Below, piece after piece: positions 7,799-16,884 of a stretch of 64,000 nucleotides of DNA. Position numbers and translations under genes: made by a program. Below the pieces are notes generated by a model. That model was not told the origin of the DNA. It worked only from the letters and a program-made list of their open reading frames with translations, and made no database searches. Source of the stretch: Flavivirga aquatica (GTDB lineage: Bacteria > Bacteroidota > Bacteroidia > Flavobacteriales > Flavobacteriaceae). The stretch is from positions 682,001 through 746,000 of the forward strand of contig NZ_MDJD01000007.1 of NCBI RefSeq assembly GCF_001747085.1. The letters run 5' to 3'. Position 1 is the stretch's first letter. Each line of letters opens with the position of its first letter.

Positions 7799-8942
7799 TG
7801 TTTACCTATCATATAATAATATAACCTCATCACTCGGGTTTGATAGTGAAACTGTTGTGGACAATATTCATAATCAAATTTCCGGGTTACAATTAATTAA
7901 CGATAAAAATCTATTACCTCAACCTTTTTATTCATCAATAATAGATACAAAGGCCTTAAGTAAAAGTTTTAAATCTTTAAAAAACGAAGACCATTTTACT
8001 CGCTTAGAACAGATGATGATAACATCGCTAAATAGTGTTATTCAATCATCTAAAATTCCTTTAAACAAAAATGTTGGTTTAATTATTTCGACTACAAAAG
8101 GAAATATTGATGTTTTAGATAAAAACAATGAATTCCCTAAAGAACGTGCTTATTTAAGTGTTTTAGGGAAAAAAATAAAAGATTTTTTTAAATTTAAAAA
8201 CGATGCTATTGTTATTTCTAATGCTTGTGTTTCAGGGATTTTAGCCGTTGCCGTTGCAAAACGTTATATCAATCAAGGCGTTTATGATCATGTATTTATT
8301 GTAAGTGGAGATATCGTTACAGAATTTATTTTGTCTGGATTCAATTCATTTCAGGCATTAAGTAATGCGCCTTGTAAACCCTACTGTAAAAATCGTACTG
8401 GGATCAACATTGGTGAAGTTGCTGCAAGTATATTGGTAACTAATGATAAAACAAATCTGGCAAAAGAAGCTGTTGCCGTTTTAGGCGAAGGTTCTTGTAA
8501 TGATGCTAATCATATTTCGGGACCTTCCCGAACAGGAGAAGGCTTATATAGAAGCATAAAATCGGCCTTTAAAGAAGCTAATATATCGCATGAAAGTATC
8601 GATTATATTTCTGCTCATGGAACAGCAACACAATATAATGACGAAATGGAGGCCATTGCGTTTAATAGATTAGGCCTGCAAGATGTTCCTATAAATAGTT
8701 TAAAAGGCTATTTCGGACACACTTTAGGCGCCTCTGGTCTATTAGAAACTATTGTTGGCATGCATTCACTCTCTAATAACACCTTATACGCCTCTTTAGG
8801 TTTTGAAACATTAGGTGTTACACAACCAATTAATGTCATTACTAAAATGACACCTAAAAAAATGAACTTTTTCCTTAAAACAGCGTCAGGTTTTGGTGGC
8901 AGTAATACAGCAGTAATATTTAAAAAAGTGAACAACTTATAA
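7791..8942 (+). CDS. Beta-ketoacyl-ACP synthase (KAS I/II type), catalytically complete
   Basis: A 383-residue elongating ketosynthase. Cys146 lies in SNACVSGILAVAVA, with His residues in ISAHGTATQYND and KGYFGHTLGASG, and a Gly-rich C-terminal loop TASGFGGSNTAVIF. It is slightly short compared with FabF (about 410). It should add malonyl units to the growing polyene on the ACP. The cluster also has a half-size ketosynthase-like gene at 10021 and a second pair at 11057/12256. This resembles the several KS/CLF sets of aryl-polyene type II PKS systems. Which KS pairs with which partner is inferred only. Confidence 0.88.
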   Translation: MTNVYLSYNNITSSLGFDSETVVDNIHNQISGLQLINDKNLLPQPFYSSIIDTKALSKSFKSLKNEDHFTRLEQMMITSLNSVIQSSKIPLNKNVGLIISTTKGNIDVLDKNNEFPKERAYLSVLGKKIKDFFKFKNDAIVISNACVSGILAVAVAKRYINQGVYDHVFIVSGDIVTEFILSGFNSFQALSNAPCKPYCKNRTGINIGEVAASILVTNDKTNLAKEAVAVLGEGSCNDANHISGPSRTGEGLYRSIKSAFKEANISHESIDYISAHGTATQYNDEMEAIAFNRLGLQDVPINSLKGYFGHTLGASGLLETIVGMHSLSNNTLYASLGFETLGVTQPINVITKMTPKKMNFFLKTASGFGGSNTAVIFKKVNNL

Positions 8943-8951
8943 AAATTAATT

Positions 8952-10013
8952 ATGGAAAACACCTCAATAAGGGCTATTGACGCTATTCAAGAAGCACAAA
9001 AAATTGCTTTTGCACCTTTTGTATTTCAAGCAACAGTTTCATTAAGAAAGCTAGGTGTTCTTAGCTTAATTTTTGACAGAAGAAAAAAAGGAGGAATTAC
9101 AATAGATGACATTTCTAAAGAATTGTCAATTAGTACTTATGGTATAGGTGTTTTATTAGAAATAGCAGAAAGTTCTAGTATTGTTACCAAAGACGATACA
9201 GGTAACTATCAATTAACCACTACAGGCTATTTTTTAAATTATAATGAGACTGTAAACGTTAATATAAACTTTACTAATGATGTTTGCTATAAAGGACTAT
9301 TCCATTTAAATGAATCTATAAAAACAGGAAAACCAACAGGCTTAAAAGAACTTGGTAATTGGGATACGGTTTATGAAGGATTATCTCAACTAACTCCTGA
9401 AGTTCAAAAATCTTGGTTTGAATTTGATCATCATTATTCTGATGCTGTATTTAGTGATGCTTTAAAAATAGTTTTTAGAAATAGCCCAAATACCATATTT
9501 GATATTGGAGGTAATACAGGAAAATTTGCAATAAGTTCTTGTAATTATAATAAAGATGTCTCTATAAAAATAATTGATTTACCAGGACAATTAAATAAAG
9601 CACTTGCTAATGTTAAAAAGAAAGGCTTTGAAAAAAGAGTTTCTGGCCATGAAATAGATTGGTTAAAAGATAACCCTAAAATTCCAAATGGTGCAGATAC
9701 TATATGGATGAGTCAATTTTTAGATTGTTTTTCTGAAGAAGAAATTCTTAAAATATTAACAGCTTCTGTTAAATCTATGAGTGATGAAACAGAACTATTA
9801 ATTATGGAAACTTTTACGGATAGACAGAAATTTGATAACGCTAAATTTATTTTAGAAGCAACCTCTCTTTATTTTACGGTATTAGCAAATGGAAATAGTA
9901 AAATGTATCCAGCTAAAGTATTTTTAAAACTAATAGATAGAGTAGGACTCGTTATTAAAGAAGATATTAGTATTGGAGAGTATCATACTATATTAGTTTG
10001 TAAAAAAAAGTAA
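8952..10013 (+). CDS. SAM-dependent O-methyltransferase (Methyltransf_2-like)
   Basis: The 353-residue protein has an N-terminal winged-helix dimerisation-like region (about residues 20-90; ITIDDISKELSISTYGIGVL). The C-terminal Rossmann domain contains the SAM motif FDIGGNTGKFA near residue 177. A later segment, DTIWMSQFLDCFSEEEILK, matches the O-methyltransferase family-2 pattern. The likely job is methylation of the aryl head or of a ring hydroxyl in the pigment. Aryl polyenes often carry ring methyl or methoxy groups. The gene lies 9 bp after a ketosynthase and 7 bp before the small KS-like gene, so it belongs to the operon. Confidence 0.82.
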   Translation: MENTSIRAIDAIQEAQKIAFAPFVFQATVSLRKLGVLSLIFDRRKKGGITIDDISKELSISTYGIGVLLEIAESSSIVTKDDTGNYQLTTTGYFLNYNETVNVNINFTNDVCYKGLFHLNESIKTGKPTGLKELGNWDTVYEGLSQLTPEVQKSWFEFDHHYSDAVFSDALKIVFRNSPNTIFDIGGNTGKFAISSCNYNKDVSIKIIDLPGQLNKALANVKKKGFEKRVSGHEIDWLKDNPKIPNGADTIWMSQFLDCFSEEEILKILTASVKSMSDETELLIMETFTDRQKFDNAKFILEATSLYFTVLANGNSKMYPAKVFLKLIDRVGLVIKEDISIGEYHTILVCKKK

Positions 10014-10020
10014 TAAACTA

Positions 10021-10638
10021 ATGAATTCTCAATATCATATAACCTCTTTTTGTAACATTAAAAACAATACGGTATCCTTAAATGGTTCTGTGATTTATAA
10101 TGATGAAAACAATGATTTTTTAGAATTTATAAAAGCAGCGTATAAATCTTTTGAAACAGATTATGCGAAATTTTTCAAAATGGATGCTTTGAGCAAATTA
10201 GCATTTTTAGCTGCAGATATTTTATTAAAAAACGAAGGTTTAAAACAAGAAGAAGAAAACAATATAGCTATTGTATTTTCAAACAAAGCATCAAGTATAG
10301 ATACAGACCGAAAGCACCAAAATTCCATTCAAAATAAAGAAGATTACTTTCCGAGCCCAGCTATTTTTGTTTACACATTACCCAATATTTGCATTGGAGA
10401 AATTAGTATAAAATACAAGCTGTTTTCTGAAAATAGTTTTTTTATCTTTGATGCTTTCAACGCGCAACATTTACTGGACTACACCAATAGCTTATTAGCA
10501 ACAAATAAAACAGAAAAAGTACTTTGTGGTTGGGTTGAATTAGATGGAGATCACTATGAAGCTTTTTTATATTTAGTTACTAATGAGGGATCAATAACAC
10601 ACAATAAACAAAATATATTAAAATTATATAATACATAA
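10021..10638 (+). CDS. Half-size ketosynthase-like protein (ApeC/CLF-like)
   Basis: A 205-residue protein that resembles only the N-terminal half of a ketosynthase (Ketoacyl-synt_2 type). Middle segments such as ALSKLAFLAADILLK and IAIVFSNKASSIDTD align with the KS core. The region where the Cys should sit reads YTLPNICIGEISIKYK, without the usual nucleophile context, and no HGT or GH motif follows. In aryl-polyene systems a short ketosynthase-like protein (ApeC) pairs with a full KS (ApeO) as a chain-length-factor-like subunit; I infer the same role here. It lies 2 bp before the ACP start. Confidence 0.65.
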   Translation: MNSQYHITSFCNIKNNTVSLNGSVIYNDENNDFLEFIKAAYKSFETDYAKFFKMDALSKLAFLAADILLKNEGLKQEEENNIAIVFSNKASSIDTDRKHQNSIQNKEDYFPSPAIFVYTLPNICIGEISIKYKLFSENSFFIFDAFNAQHLLDYTNSLLATNKTEKVLCGWVELDGDHYEAFLYLVTNEGSITHNKQNILKLYNT

Positions 10639-10639
10639 T

Positions 10640-10897
10640 ATGGAGGATTTAAAACAAGAACTAAAAGAAAATATTGTAGAGCAACTAAACCTTGAGGATA
10701 TAGCGGTAGAAGATATAGATGACAACGATATGTTATTTGGAGATGGTTTAGGTTTAGACTCAATTGATGCATTAGAACTTATTGTGATGCTAGATAAAAA
10801 TTATGGTATTAAATTAACAGATCCAAAAGAAGGACGTGCTATTTTCGAATCTATAAATGTCATGGCTAAATATATTTTTGAGAATAGAACAAAGTAA
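10640..10897 (+). CDS. Acyl carrier protein
   Basis: An 85-residue ACP with the phosphopantetheine attachment site GLGLDSIDALEL; the modified Ser is residue 41. Length and the acidic helix II (DALELIVMLDKNYG) fit a type II carrier. It is the last gene of the first block, and the next gene starts 159 bp later. It would carry the growing aryl-polyene or the dialkylresorcinol precursors. A separate ACP lies at the left edge of the window, so at least two carriers serve the cluster. Confidence 0.93.
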   Translation: MEDLKQELKENIVEQLNLEDIAVEDIDDNDMLFGDGLGLDSIDALELIVMLDKNYGIKLTDPKEGRAIFESINVMAKYIFENRTK

Positions 10898-11056
10898 ACT
10901 ATTTAGTATTTTTACGAGTACCTATTACCTCTCAAACTAGAAATTGTCAAACCGTTCATAAAACACCATCATAAATTCAGAAATGGTTATCGATTGTTGT
11001 TTAATCTCTAACTAGTTTAACAAATAAACTTCCTACCTTCACAGGAATGATAAAAT

Positions 11057-12259
11057 ATGAGTAAAGGCATAGCTATTACCGGAATGGGAATTATTTCTTC
11101 TATAGGAAACAATGTAGAAGAGAATTACAGATCACTTATAGAAGGTAAAACTGGAATTACAAGAATTTCAAAAATTAAAACCATTCATAAGGATCATATT
11201 ATGGTTGGTGAAATTGCTTTTACAAATCAAGAATTAGAACAACAACTTGGCCTAACACCAGATAATGATTATTCCCGAACAGCATTACTGGGTGCAATAG
11301 CAGCAAAACAAGCTATTAACAACGCAGGAATTTCTAATATAAACACGTATAAAACTGGATTAATATCTGCAACAAGTGTAGGTGGAATGGATAAGACCGA
11401 AATACATTATCATGATTATTTTAAGGACAAAGCAACTCAAAAGTATATAGCAGGGCATCATGCAGGAGATTCTACTCAAAAAATCGCAGAACAATTAGGG
11501 ATAGAACAAAGTTTAGTAACAACAATAAGTACAGCTTGTTCTTCTGCTGCAAATGCGATTATGCTTGGCGCCAGATTAATAAAATCTGGACAATTGGACA
11601 GAGTTATTGTTGGAGGGTCGGACTGCTTATCAAAATTCACCATAAATGGTTTTAAAACCTTAATGATTTTATCAGATACGTACAATACACCTTTCGATGA
11701 AAACAGAAAAGGATTAAATTTAGGTGAAGCCGCTGCCTTTTTGGTGCTGGAATCTGATAAGGTTGTACAAGCAGAAAACAAACCTGTTTTAGCTTATGTA
11801 AAAGGATATGGTAATGCCAATGATGCTTATCATCAAACGGCATCATCTGAAAATGGGGATGGCGCAACACTAGCCATGCAAAAAGCGCTAAAGATAGCCG
11901 ATTTATCTTCAAGTGATATCGATTATATTAACGCGCATGGCACAGCGACTGGAAATAATGATTTATCCGAAGGACGTGCCATTTTAAGAGTGTTTGATAA
12001 GCATGTTCCAGATTTTAGTTCAACAAAGGCATATACTGGACATACGCTTGCTGCTGCTGGAGCTATTGAAGCCGTATATTCCGTTTTGGCACTTCAGAAT
12101 AATGTGATTTATCCCAATTTGAATTTTAAAACCCAAATGAAGGAATTTAGTATGACACCGCAATTAGAACTTAAAGAAAAAGAATTGCATACGGTATTAT
12201 CAAATTCATTAGGGTTTGGAGGTAATTGTTCAACCGTTATTTTTTCAAAAAAACAATGA
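11057..12259 (+). CDS. Beta-ketoacyl-ACP synthase II-like (FabF type)
   Basis: A 400-residue elongating ketosynthase with the complete triad: Cys161 in STACSSAANAIMLG, His in NAHGTATGNNDLSE and His in YTGHTLAAAGAIEA. It keeps the C-terminal loop NSLGFGGNCSTVIF. It opens the second block after a 159-bp gap that shows no clear intrinsic terminator, so read-through from the first block is possible. A weak TACCTTCA box occurs at 11034-11041. Its stop overlaps the next start as ATGA (12256-12259). That coupling, with a Cys-less partner downstream, is the arrangement of KS-CLF pairs in type II PKS systems. Confidence 0.9.
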   Translation: MSKGIAITGMGIISSIGNNVEENYRSLIEGKTGITRISKIKTIHKDHIMVGEIAFTNQELEQQLGLTPDNDYSRTALLGAIAAKQAINNAGISNINTYKTGLISATSVGGMDKTEIHYHDYFKDKATQKYIAGHHAGDSTQKIAEQLGIEQSLVTTISTACSSAANAIMLGARLIKSGQLDRVIVGGSDCLSKFTINGFKTLMILSDTYNTPFDENRKGLNLGEAAAFLVLESDKVVQAENKPVLAYVKGYGNANDAYHQTASSENGDGATLAMQKALKIADLSSSDIDYINAHGTATGNNDLSEGRAILRVFDKHVPDFSSTKAYTGHTLAAAGAIEAVYSVLALQNNVIYPNLNFKTQMKEFSMTPQLELKEKELHTVLSNSLGFGGNCSTVIFSKKQ

Positions 12260-13320
12260 AACCCGTTTATATAAATAGTCTTGGTTCAATTTCATGCCAA
12301 AAAACGTTTGATAATTCATCATTTTTAGATGAAATCATTTCTTACGAAGACCATATCATTTTAGCAGTAGACCCAAACTACAAAGACTATATTTCTCCAG
12401 CAAATTCTCGTAGAATGGCAAAAGGAGTTAAAATGGGCGTTGTTGCTTCTAAAATAGCTCTAAATGAAGCAAATTTAGAAACAGTAGATGCTATAATTAC
12501 AGGAACAGGAATGGGTTGTCTTAAAGATTCCGAGAAATTTTTAAGCGCTATTATAAATAATGATGAACAGTTTTTAACACCAACATCTTTTATACAATCT
12601 ACACATAACACCGTTGGAGGACAAATAGCTCTTGGCCTGCAATGTAAAGGTTATAATTTCACCTATGTACATGCAAGTATATCTTTTGAGTCTGCAGTAC
12701 TAGACGCTAAGTTAATGCTAGAAAACAATGAAGCCAACACTATTTTAGTTGGAGGTGTAGATGAAATAGAAGATTATACTTGCTCCTTACATAAGCTTGT
12801 TAATCATATAAAAAAAGAAAAAGTAAATTCCACAGATTTATTGCGTTCTAAAACAGAGGGAGCTGTTTTTAGTGAAGGGGCAAATTTCTTTGTGTTATCT
12901 AATCTTAAGCAAGAATCTAGCTATGCTCAAATTGTAGAAATAAGAACATATAACACACTTGGAAATACAAGTATTACTGATACTGCCAGTGCTTTCTTAA
13001 AAGAGAATAACTTAAATACTGAAGTTATAGACCTTTTGATTTTAGGGAACAATGGAGATGTCAGGTATGACGGTTTTTATAATGAATTAAGTGCTGGAAT
13101 TTTTAAAAACACACAACAAGTTTATTACAAACATTTGTGTGGTGAGTTTAACACAGCATCATCGTTTGGTGTGTGGCTGGCATCTAAAATTTTGAAAACT
13201 CAAAAACTTCCAGAACAAGTAAAACTTAACAATATTCAACCTTCAAATTATAAAACTGTTTTACTTTATAATCAATATAGAGGAGAAAACCATAGCTTCA
13301 CTTTATTGCGTAGATGCTAA
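12256..13320 (+). CDS. Ketosynthase homologue without catalytic Cys (chain-length-factor-like)
   Basis: I place the start at ATG 12256 (354 residues), overlapping the upstream KS stop by 4 bp; an upstream in-frame extension to 12226 lies inside that KS gene. The fold is a KAS II type: GTGMGCLKDSEKF, STHNTVGGQIALGL and the C-terminal SSFGVWLASK are recognisable. The nucleophile position reads VHASISFESAV instead of TACSSG, so Cys is lost. The two His motifs are also replaced (LGNNGD and KHLCGEF). This is the pattern of a non-catalytic chain-length factor paired with the preceding KS. Confidence 0.8.
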   Translation: MKPVYINSLGSISCQKTFDNSSFLDEIISYEDHIILAVDPNYKDYISPANSRRMAKGVKMGVVASKIALNEANLETVDAIITGTGMGCLKDSEKFLSAIINNDEQFLTPTSFIQSTHNTVGGQIALGLQCKGYNFTYVHASISFESAVLDAKLMLENNEANTILVGGVDEIEDYTCSLHKLVNHIKKEKVNSTDLLRSKTEGAVFSEGANFFVLSNLKQESSYAQIVEIRTYNTLGNTSITDTASAFLKENNLNTEVIDLLILGNNGDVRYDGFYNELSAGIFKNTQQVYYKHLCGEFNTASSFGVWLASKILKTQKLPEQVKLNNIQPSNYKTVLLYNQYRGENHSFTLLRRC

Positions 13321-14090
13321 ATTATAAATCGGTAAATATAATTACAATTATAGCTATGCTTGTTTCATTATTTACAAGCTACTATTATAAATGGTCTTTA
13401 TGGCCATTAATTATATTGGTAATTATCTGGTTTTTGATTACTACTGCTGGTTCTTTTTTTATAAAATGGAACTATCATATTAAATCACTCCATTCTAATA
13501 AAATAATTAAAGAAAATAGAATCGCAATTACTTTTGATGATGGTCCACATCCAGAATTCACACCCAAAGTTTTAGAACTTTTAAAAAAGTACAATGCCAA
13601 AGCGACTTTTTTTTGTGTTGGTAAGCACATTGATGCATATCCAAATATCTTCAAAGAAATCATAAACCAAGGACATACTGTTGGTAATCACACCTATACA
13701 CATGCAAATAATTTTGGCTTTTTTAAAACTAAAAAGGTAATTGATGAATTACAAAAAACAAACGCTGTTGCTAAACAGATCGAAGGATTCACAATGCAAT
13801 TATACCGACCAGCTTTTGGTGTAACAAACCCAAGAATAAAGAAAGCAATAAAATTAATTGGATTACAACCAATAGGATGGAATATTCGTTCTTTAGATAC
13901 AACTTCAAGAACTCACAAAATGATATTTAATCGTATCACAAAAAAACTTTCAAAAGGCGATGTTATCTTGCTTCACGATACAAGTTTAAAAACAATTACA
14001 GTATTGGAACGGTTATTGTTATTTTTACAACAACAAAATATGGAATCTGTTACTATAGATTCTCTATTCAACATAAAAGCATATGCGTAA
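13314..14090 (+). CDS. Polysaccharide deacetylase family protein (NodB domain)
   Basis: The 258-residue protein begins with two membrane segments (about 7-25 and 28-48), then a NodB homology domain. Motif 1 is ITFDDGPHPE with the metal and base Asp residues, motif 2 is GNHTYTH with two metal His, motif 3 is LYRPAFGVTN, and the late motif LLHD is present (VILLHDTS). All catalytic elements appear intact, so it is probably a metal-dependent de-N- or de-O-acylase facing the periplasm. Its presence in flexirubin clusters is recurrent but its substrate is not known to me. It overlaps both neighbours by a few bases. Confidence 0.8.
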   Translation: MLNYKSVNIITIIAMLVSLFTSYYYKWSLWPLIILVIIWFLITTAGSFFIKWNYHIKSLHSNKIIKENRIAITFDDGPHPEFTPKVLELLKKYNAKATFFCVGKHIDAYPNIFKEIINQGHTVGNHTYTHANNFGFFKTKKVIDELQKTNAVAKQIEGFTMQLYRPAFGVTNPRIKKAIKLIGLQPIGWNIRSLDTTSRTHKMIFNRITKKLSKGDVILLHDTSLKTITVLERLLLFLQQQNMESVTIDSLFNIKAYA

Positions 14091-14700
14091 TATTATTTAT
14101 ATAGTATTTTTTATGGGTGCTGCATTACATGCGCAAACCAAAATGGATACAGCAGAGTCTGCCACTTTAAAAGCAAAAGTAAAAGCAAAAGCCTCTACAA
14201 TAAACACCTTATTAAGTGACTTTACACAATATAAACATTTAGGTTTTTTATCTAACGATATTATAACTTCAGGTAAACTATCGTTTAAATCTCCCAGTAT
14301 GGTAAAATGGGAATATATAACGCCTTATAAATATGCTGTGTTATTTAAAAACGAAACGCTTTTTATTAATAATGAAGGTAAAAAAAGCAATATAGATATT
14401 GGATCAAACAAGATGTTTAAACAGCTAAACACCCTAATTATAAATAGTGTAAAAGGAGATTTATTTGATGAAAATGAATTTGATATTACATATTTTAAAA
14501 ATGGTACGAATAGTGAAGTTTACTTTAGTCCAAAAGACAAAAAATTCTCGAAATACATAAAAAAATTTCAGATAATATTTAATGAAAATGGTGATGTTGT
14601 AGAGTTGAAAATGATAGAACCATCAGAAGATTATACAAAAATTGTTTTTAGTAATCGAACAGTAAATACAAAACTACCAGATGCGATATTTAATCAGTAG
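14083..14700 (+). CDS. LolA-like outer-membrane lipoprotein carrier protein
   Basis: A 205-residue protein with a signal peptide (cleavage expected after LHAQ near residue 18), followed by a LolA-like fold. LLSDFTQYKHLGFLSNDI and the segment GKLSFKSPSMVKWEYITPY are the family's typical strands. Dedicated LolA-like carriers occur in aryl-polyene clusters and are believed to shuttle the lipid-like pigment through the periplasm to the outer membrane. The downstream lipoprotein gene starts inside its 3' end at 14681. Confidence 0.82.
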   Translation: MRNIIYIVFFMGAALHAQTKMDTAESATLKAKVKAKASTINTLLSDFTQYKHLGFLSNDIITSGKLSFKSPSMVKWEYITPYKYAVLFKNETLFINNEGKKSNIDIGSNKMFKQLNTLIINSVKGDLFDENEFDITYFKNGTNSEVYFSPKDKKFSKYIKKFQIIFNENGDVVELKMIEPSEDYTKIVFSNRTVNTKLPDAIFNQ

Positions 14701-15286
14701 CTTCTGTTTGCTTTTTATGGCATGTGGTTCGTATTCTAAAAAGAATAATTTTCAAATACAGACAACATCAAATAAAACAATTCATAATCCATACTTTTCA
14801 AATGAAAAAAAAGATTATGTTTATAAAGCAAACATTACTGTTTATAATAATCATTTTAGTGGCATTTTTATAGTAAAAAAACTAGGAGAAGCTAACCATC
14901 GCATAGTATTTACAACAGAAATGGGAAATAAAATTTTCGATTTTTCTTTTTTGAATGATACTTTTAAGGTTAATTTCATTATCGAAGATATCGATAAAGC
15001 CATTTTAATTAACATCTTAAAAAAAGACTTTAAAACACTTGTACAAGAGGAATTACCTGTTATTAAATCGTATTCATTACAAGATACTTTAGTTTATGAA
15101 ACTGCTTTAGAAAACAAAAAACATTTTTATTTTGAAACACAACAGTTAAACAAAATCACACGTGTAAAAAATGGAAAAGAAAAAGTCATCTTTTTATTTT
15201 TAGAAATTAATAATATCATTGCAAATCAAATTAAAATTTCACACTCAAATATTAAACTAAAAATTAATTTAAAATCAATTAATTAA
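14681..15286 (+). CDS. Predicted lipoprotein, pigment-export associated
   Basis: The 201-residue protein has a signal with lipobox LLFMACGSYSKK (Cys near residue 15), then a beta-rich domain of about 180 residues without a motif I can name. It overlaps the lolA-like gene by 20 bp and is followed immediately (stop at 15286, next start 15287) by an outer-membrane barrel gene. A LolA-like carrier followed by a lipoprotein suggests a LolB-like acceptor that receives the pigment at the outer membrane. That role is inferred from position and size only. Confidence 0.65.
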   Translation: MRYLISSFCLLFMACGSYSKKNNFQIQTTSNKTIHNPYFSNEKKDYVYKANITVYNNHFSGIFIVKKLGEANHRIVFTTEMGNKIFDFSFLNDTFKVNFIIEDIDKAILINILKKDFKTLVQEELPVIKSYSLQDTLVYETALENKKHFYFETQQLNKITRVKNGKEKVIFLFLEINNIIANQIKISHSNIKLKINLKSIN

Positions 15287-15871
15287 ATGAAAAAATCATT
15301 TATAACATTAGTGTTAATCTTACTAAGCACAGTTACCTTTTCTCAAATAAAAATTAAGCCAGGAGTTAGAGCTGGTGCTAATTTCTCGAATTTAACTAAC
15401 ACCAATTTAGATGATAAAACAGATTTTTATATTGGAGCATTTGTCAAAATTAAATTTGTTAACTTTTATGCATTGCAACCAGAAATAAATTATTCAAGAC
15501 AAGGAGGCAAATCTATAATTTCTGGATTTGATGATTTTGAGACCCAGTATTTAGGTGTCGCTTTAACGAACAAATTTTATCCTTTTAAAGCCATTGGTTT
15601 ACACGCCATTGTTGGCCCTAGTATAAACATTAAAGTAGGCGATAATATAGAGAATAATTTTGATGAAAATTTAGAAGGTTTTGATTTTTTAATTTTTGGT
15701 GGTCTAGGTTACGATCTCCCTTTCGGTTTAGGCATTGAAGCTAGATATAATATTGGATTAGTTGACATATATGGAAGTAATGTTAACAACACTAATAGAA
15801 ATAACAATGTAGACAATTTAATATTAAATAAAGTTTTTCAAATAGGAGCAACTTATAAATTCGATTTTTAA
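15287..15871 (+). CDS. Outer-membrane beta-barrel protein (PorT-like), copy 1
   Basis: A 194-residue protein with a signal peptide (cleaved near TFSQ, residue 20) and alternating hydrophobic strands ending in an aromatic residue (ATYKFDF), typical of an eight-stranded barrel of the flavobacterial PorT/OmpA-like family. RAGANFSNLTNTNLDDKT and LQPEINYSRQGGK are the diagnostic first strands. The next gene is a paralogue, so this is a tandem duplication. It may anchor pigment transfer or sit as an accessory outer-membrane protein; no direct evidence. Confidence 0.82.
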   Translation: MKKSFITLVLILLSTVTFSQIKIKPGVRAGANFSNLTNTNLDDKTDFYIGAFVKIKFVNFYALQPEINYSRQGGKSIISGFDDFETQYLGVALTNKFYPFKAIGLHAIVGPSINIKVGDNIENNFDENLEGFDFLIFGGLGYDLPFGLGIEARYNIGLVDIYGSNVNNTNRNNNVDNLILNKVFQIGATYKFDF

Positions 15872-15911
15872 ATTAATAAATGACCTGCCTTGAATCAATA
15901 AATAAAAAATT

Positions 15912-16508
15912 ATGAAAAATATTTTAGTCATTTTAGTCGCATTTGGAATTTTTACAAGCTCCTATTCGCAAACAAAAAAATCATTTGGAATACGTGGTGG
16001 TATTAACCTTTCTAATCTTTCTAATGCAGACTTAGATCAAAAAACAAGTGGATATTTTAGTGTTTTTGGGCATTTTAAATTTTCAGATTTATATGCTCTT
16101 CAACCAGAAATAGGATATTCCAATCAAGGAGGAAGTGTTAAAAACACTTCAGCTATTGATGACATTGAAATATATTATATTTCATTCTCGGCAATAAATA
16201 AATTCTTTGTAAAAGATTCCGGATTTCATTTCTTAATTGGTCCAGGGTTAGATTTTGACGTAGATGATACTATTATTGGACTCTCAAATAATAACGAAGG
16301 AAATGATATCACCTTTATCGATGTTACTTTTAACGTTGGTATTGGTATAGAGTTTAAAAACGGATTAGGTATAGAAGCTAGATACAAACAAGGATTGGTA
16401 GATGTTTTTTCTGGTAGTTGGCATAATTTTGATTCTGAGCTTTATGAAAATGAGATTCAACATAATACCGTATTTCAATTGGGGTTATTTTATAAATTCA
16501 ATTTTTAA
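15912..16508 (+). CDS. Outer-membrane beta-barrel protein (PorT-like), copy 2
   Basis: A 198-residue paralogue of the preceding barrel protein. It shares the signal peptide pattern (SSYSQ), RGGINLSNLSNADLDQKT, LQPEIGYSNQGG and a terminal FYKFNF. The two copies clearly align over the whole length but have diverged strongly, so the duplication is old. It is separated from copy 1 by 40 bp and from the next dehydratase-like gene by 6 bp. Confidence 0.82.
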   Translation: MKNILVILVAFGIFTSSYSQTKKSFGIRGGINLSNLSNADLDQKTSGYFSVFGHFKFSDLYALQPEIGYSNQGGSVKNTSAIDDIEIYYISFSAINKFFVKDSGFHFLIGPGLDFDVDDTIIGLSNNNEGNDITFIDVTFNVGIGIEFKNGLGIEARYKQGLVDVFSGSWHNFDSELYENEIQHNTVFQLGLFYKFNF

Positions 16509-16514
16509 AAAAAT

Positions 16515-16877
16515 ATGTTAGAAAACTTATATAAAATAAATAATTTAGAGGCTATTGATAATTCAATAACTGCTAATATTACTATTAATAAAGACCATGT
16601 TATTTTTAAAGGACACTTCCCTGATAACCCAGTGATGCCTGGTGTATGCATGATGCAAATTATTAAAGAAATTACCGAAAGTATTGTTGAGAAAAAATTA
16701 TTTACACGGTCTGCAAGTAATATTAAATTCATGGCAATAATTAACCCTTTTATTACGCCAAAATTGGAGTTAAAACTGGATATTTCTGAAACAGATGAAG
16801 GCTATAAAGTAAAAAACATTTCTAAATTTGAAGATACCGTAGCTTTAAAAGCTACGACAAATTTTATAGTAAAATAA
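16515..16877 (+). CDS. Small hotdog dehydratase-like protein (third in the cluster)
   Basis: A 120-residue single hotdog domain related to FabZ/FabA. The core GHFPDNPVMPGVCMMQIIKEI is clearly the dehydratase central strand-helix region. The acidic residue expected on the helix after PGV is Gln here (CMMQ), and no HRxPF motif precedes it, so normal FabZ chemistry is doubtful. It may bind an acyl-ACP or act as a subunit. It follows the barrel pair by 6 bp. Confidence 0.7.
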   Translation: MLENLYKINNLEAIDNSITANITINKDHVIFKGHFPDNPVMPGVCMMQIIKEITESIVEKKLFTRSASNIKFMAIINPFITPKLELKLDISETDEGYKVKNISKFEDTVALKATTNFIVK

Positions 16878-16884
16878 TTTATAT

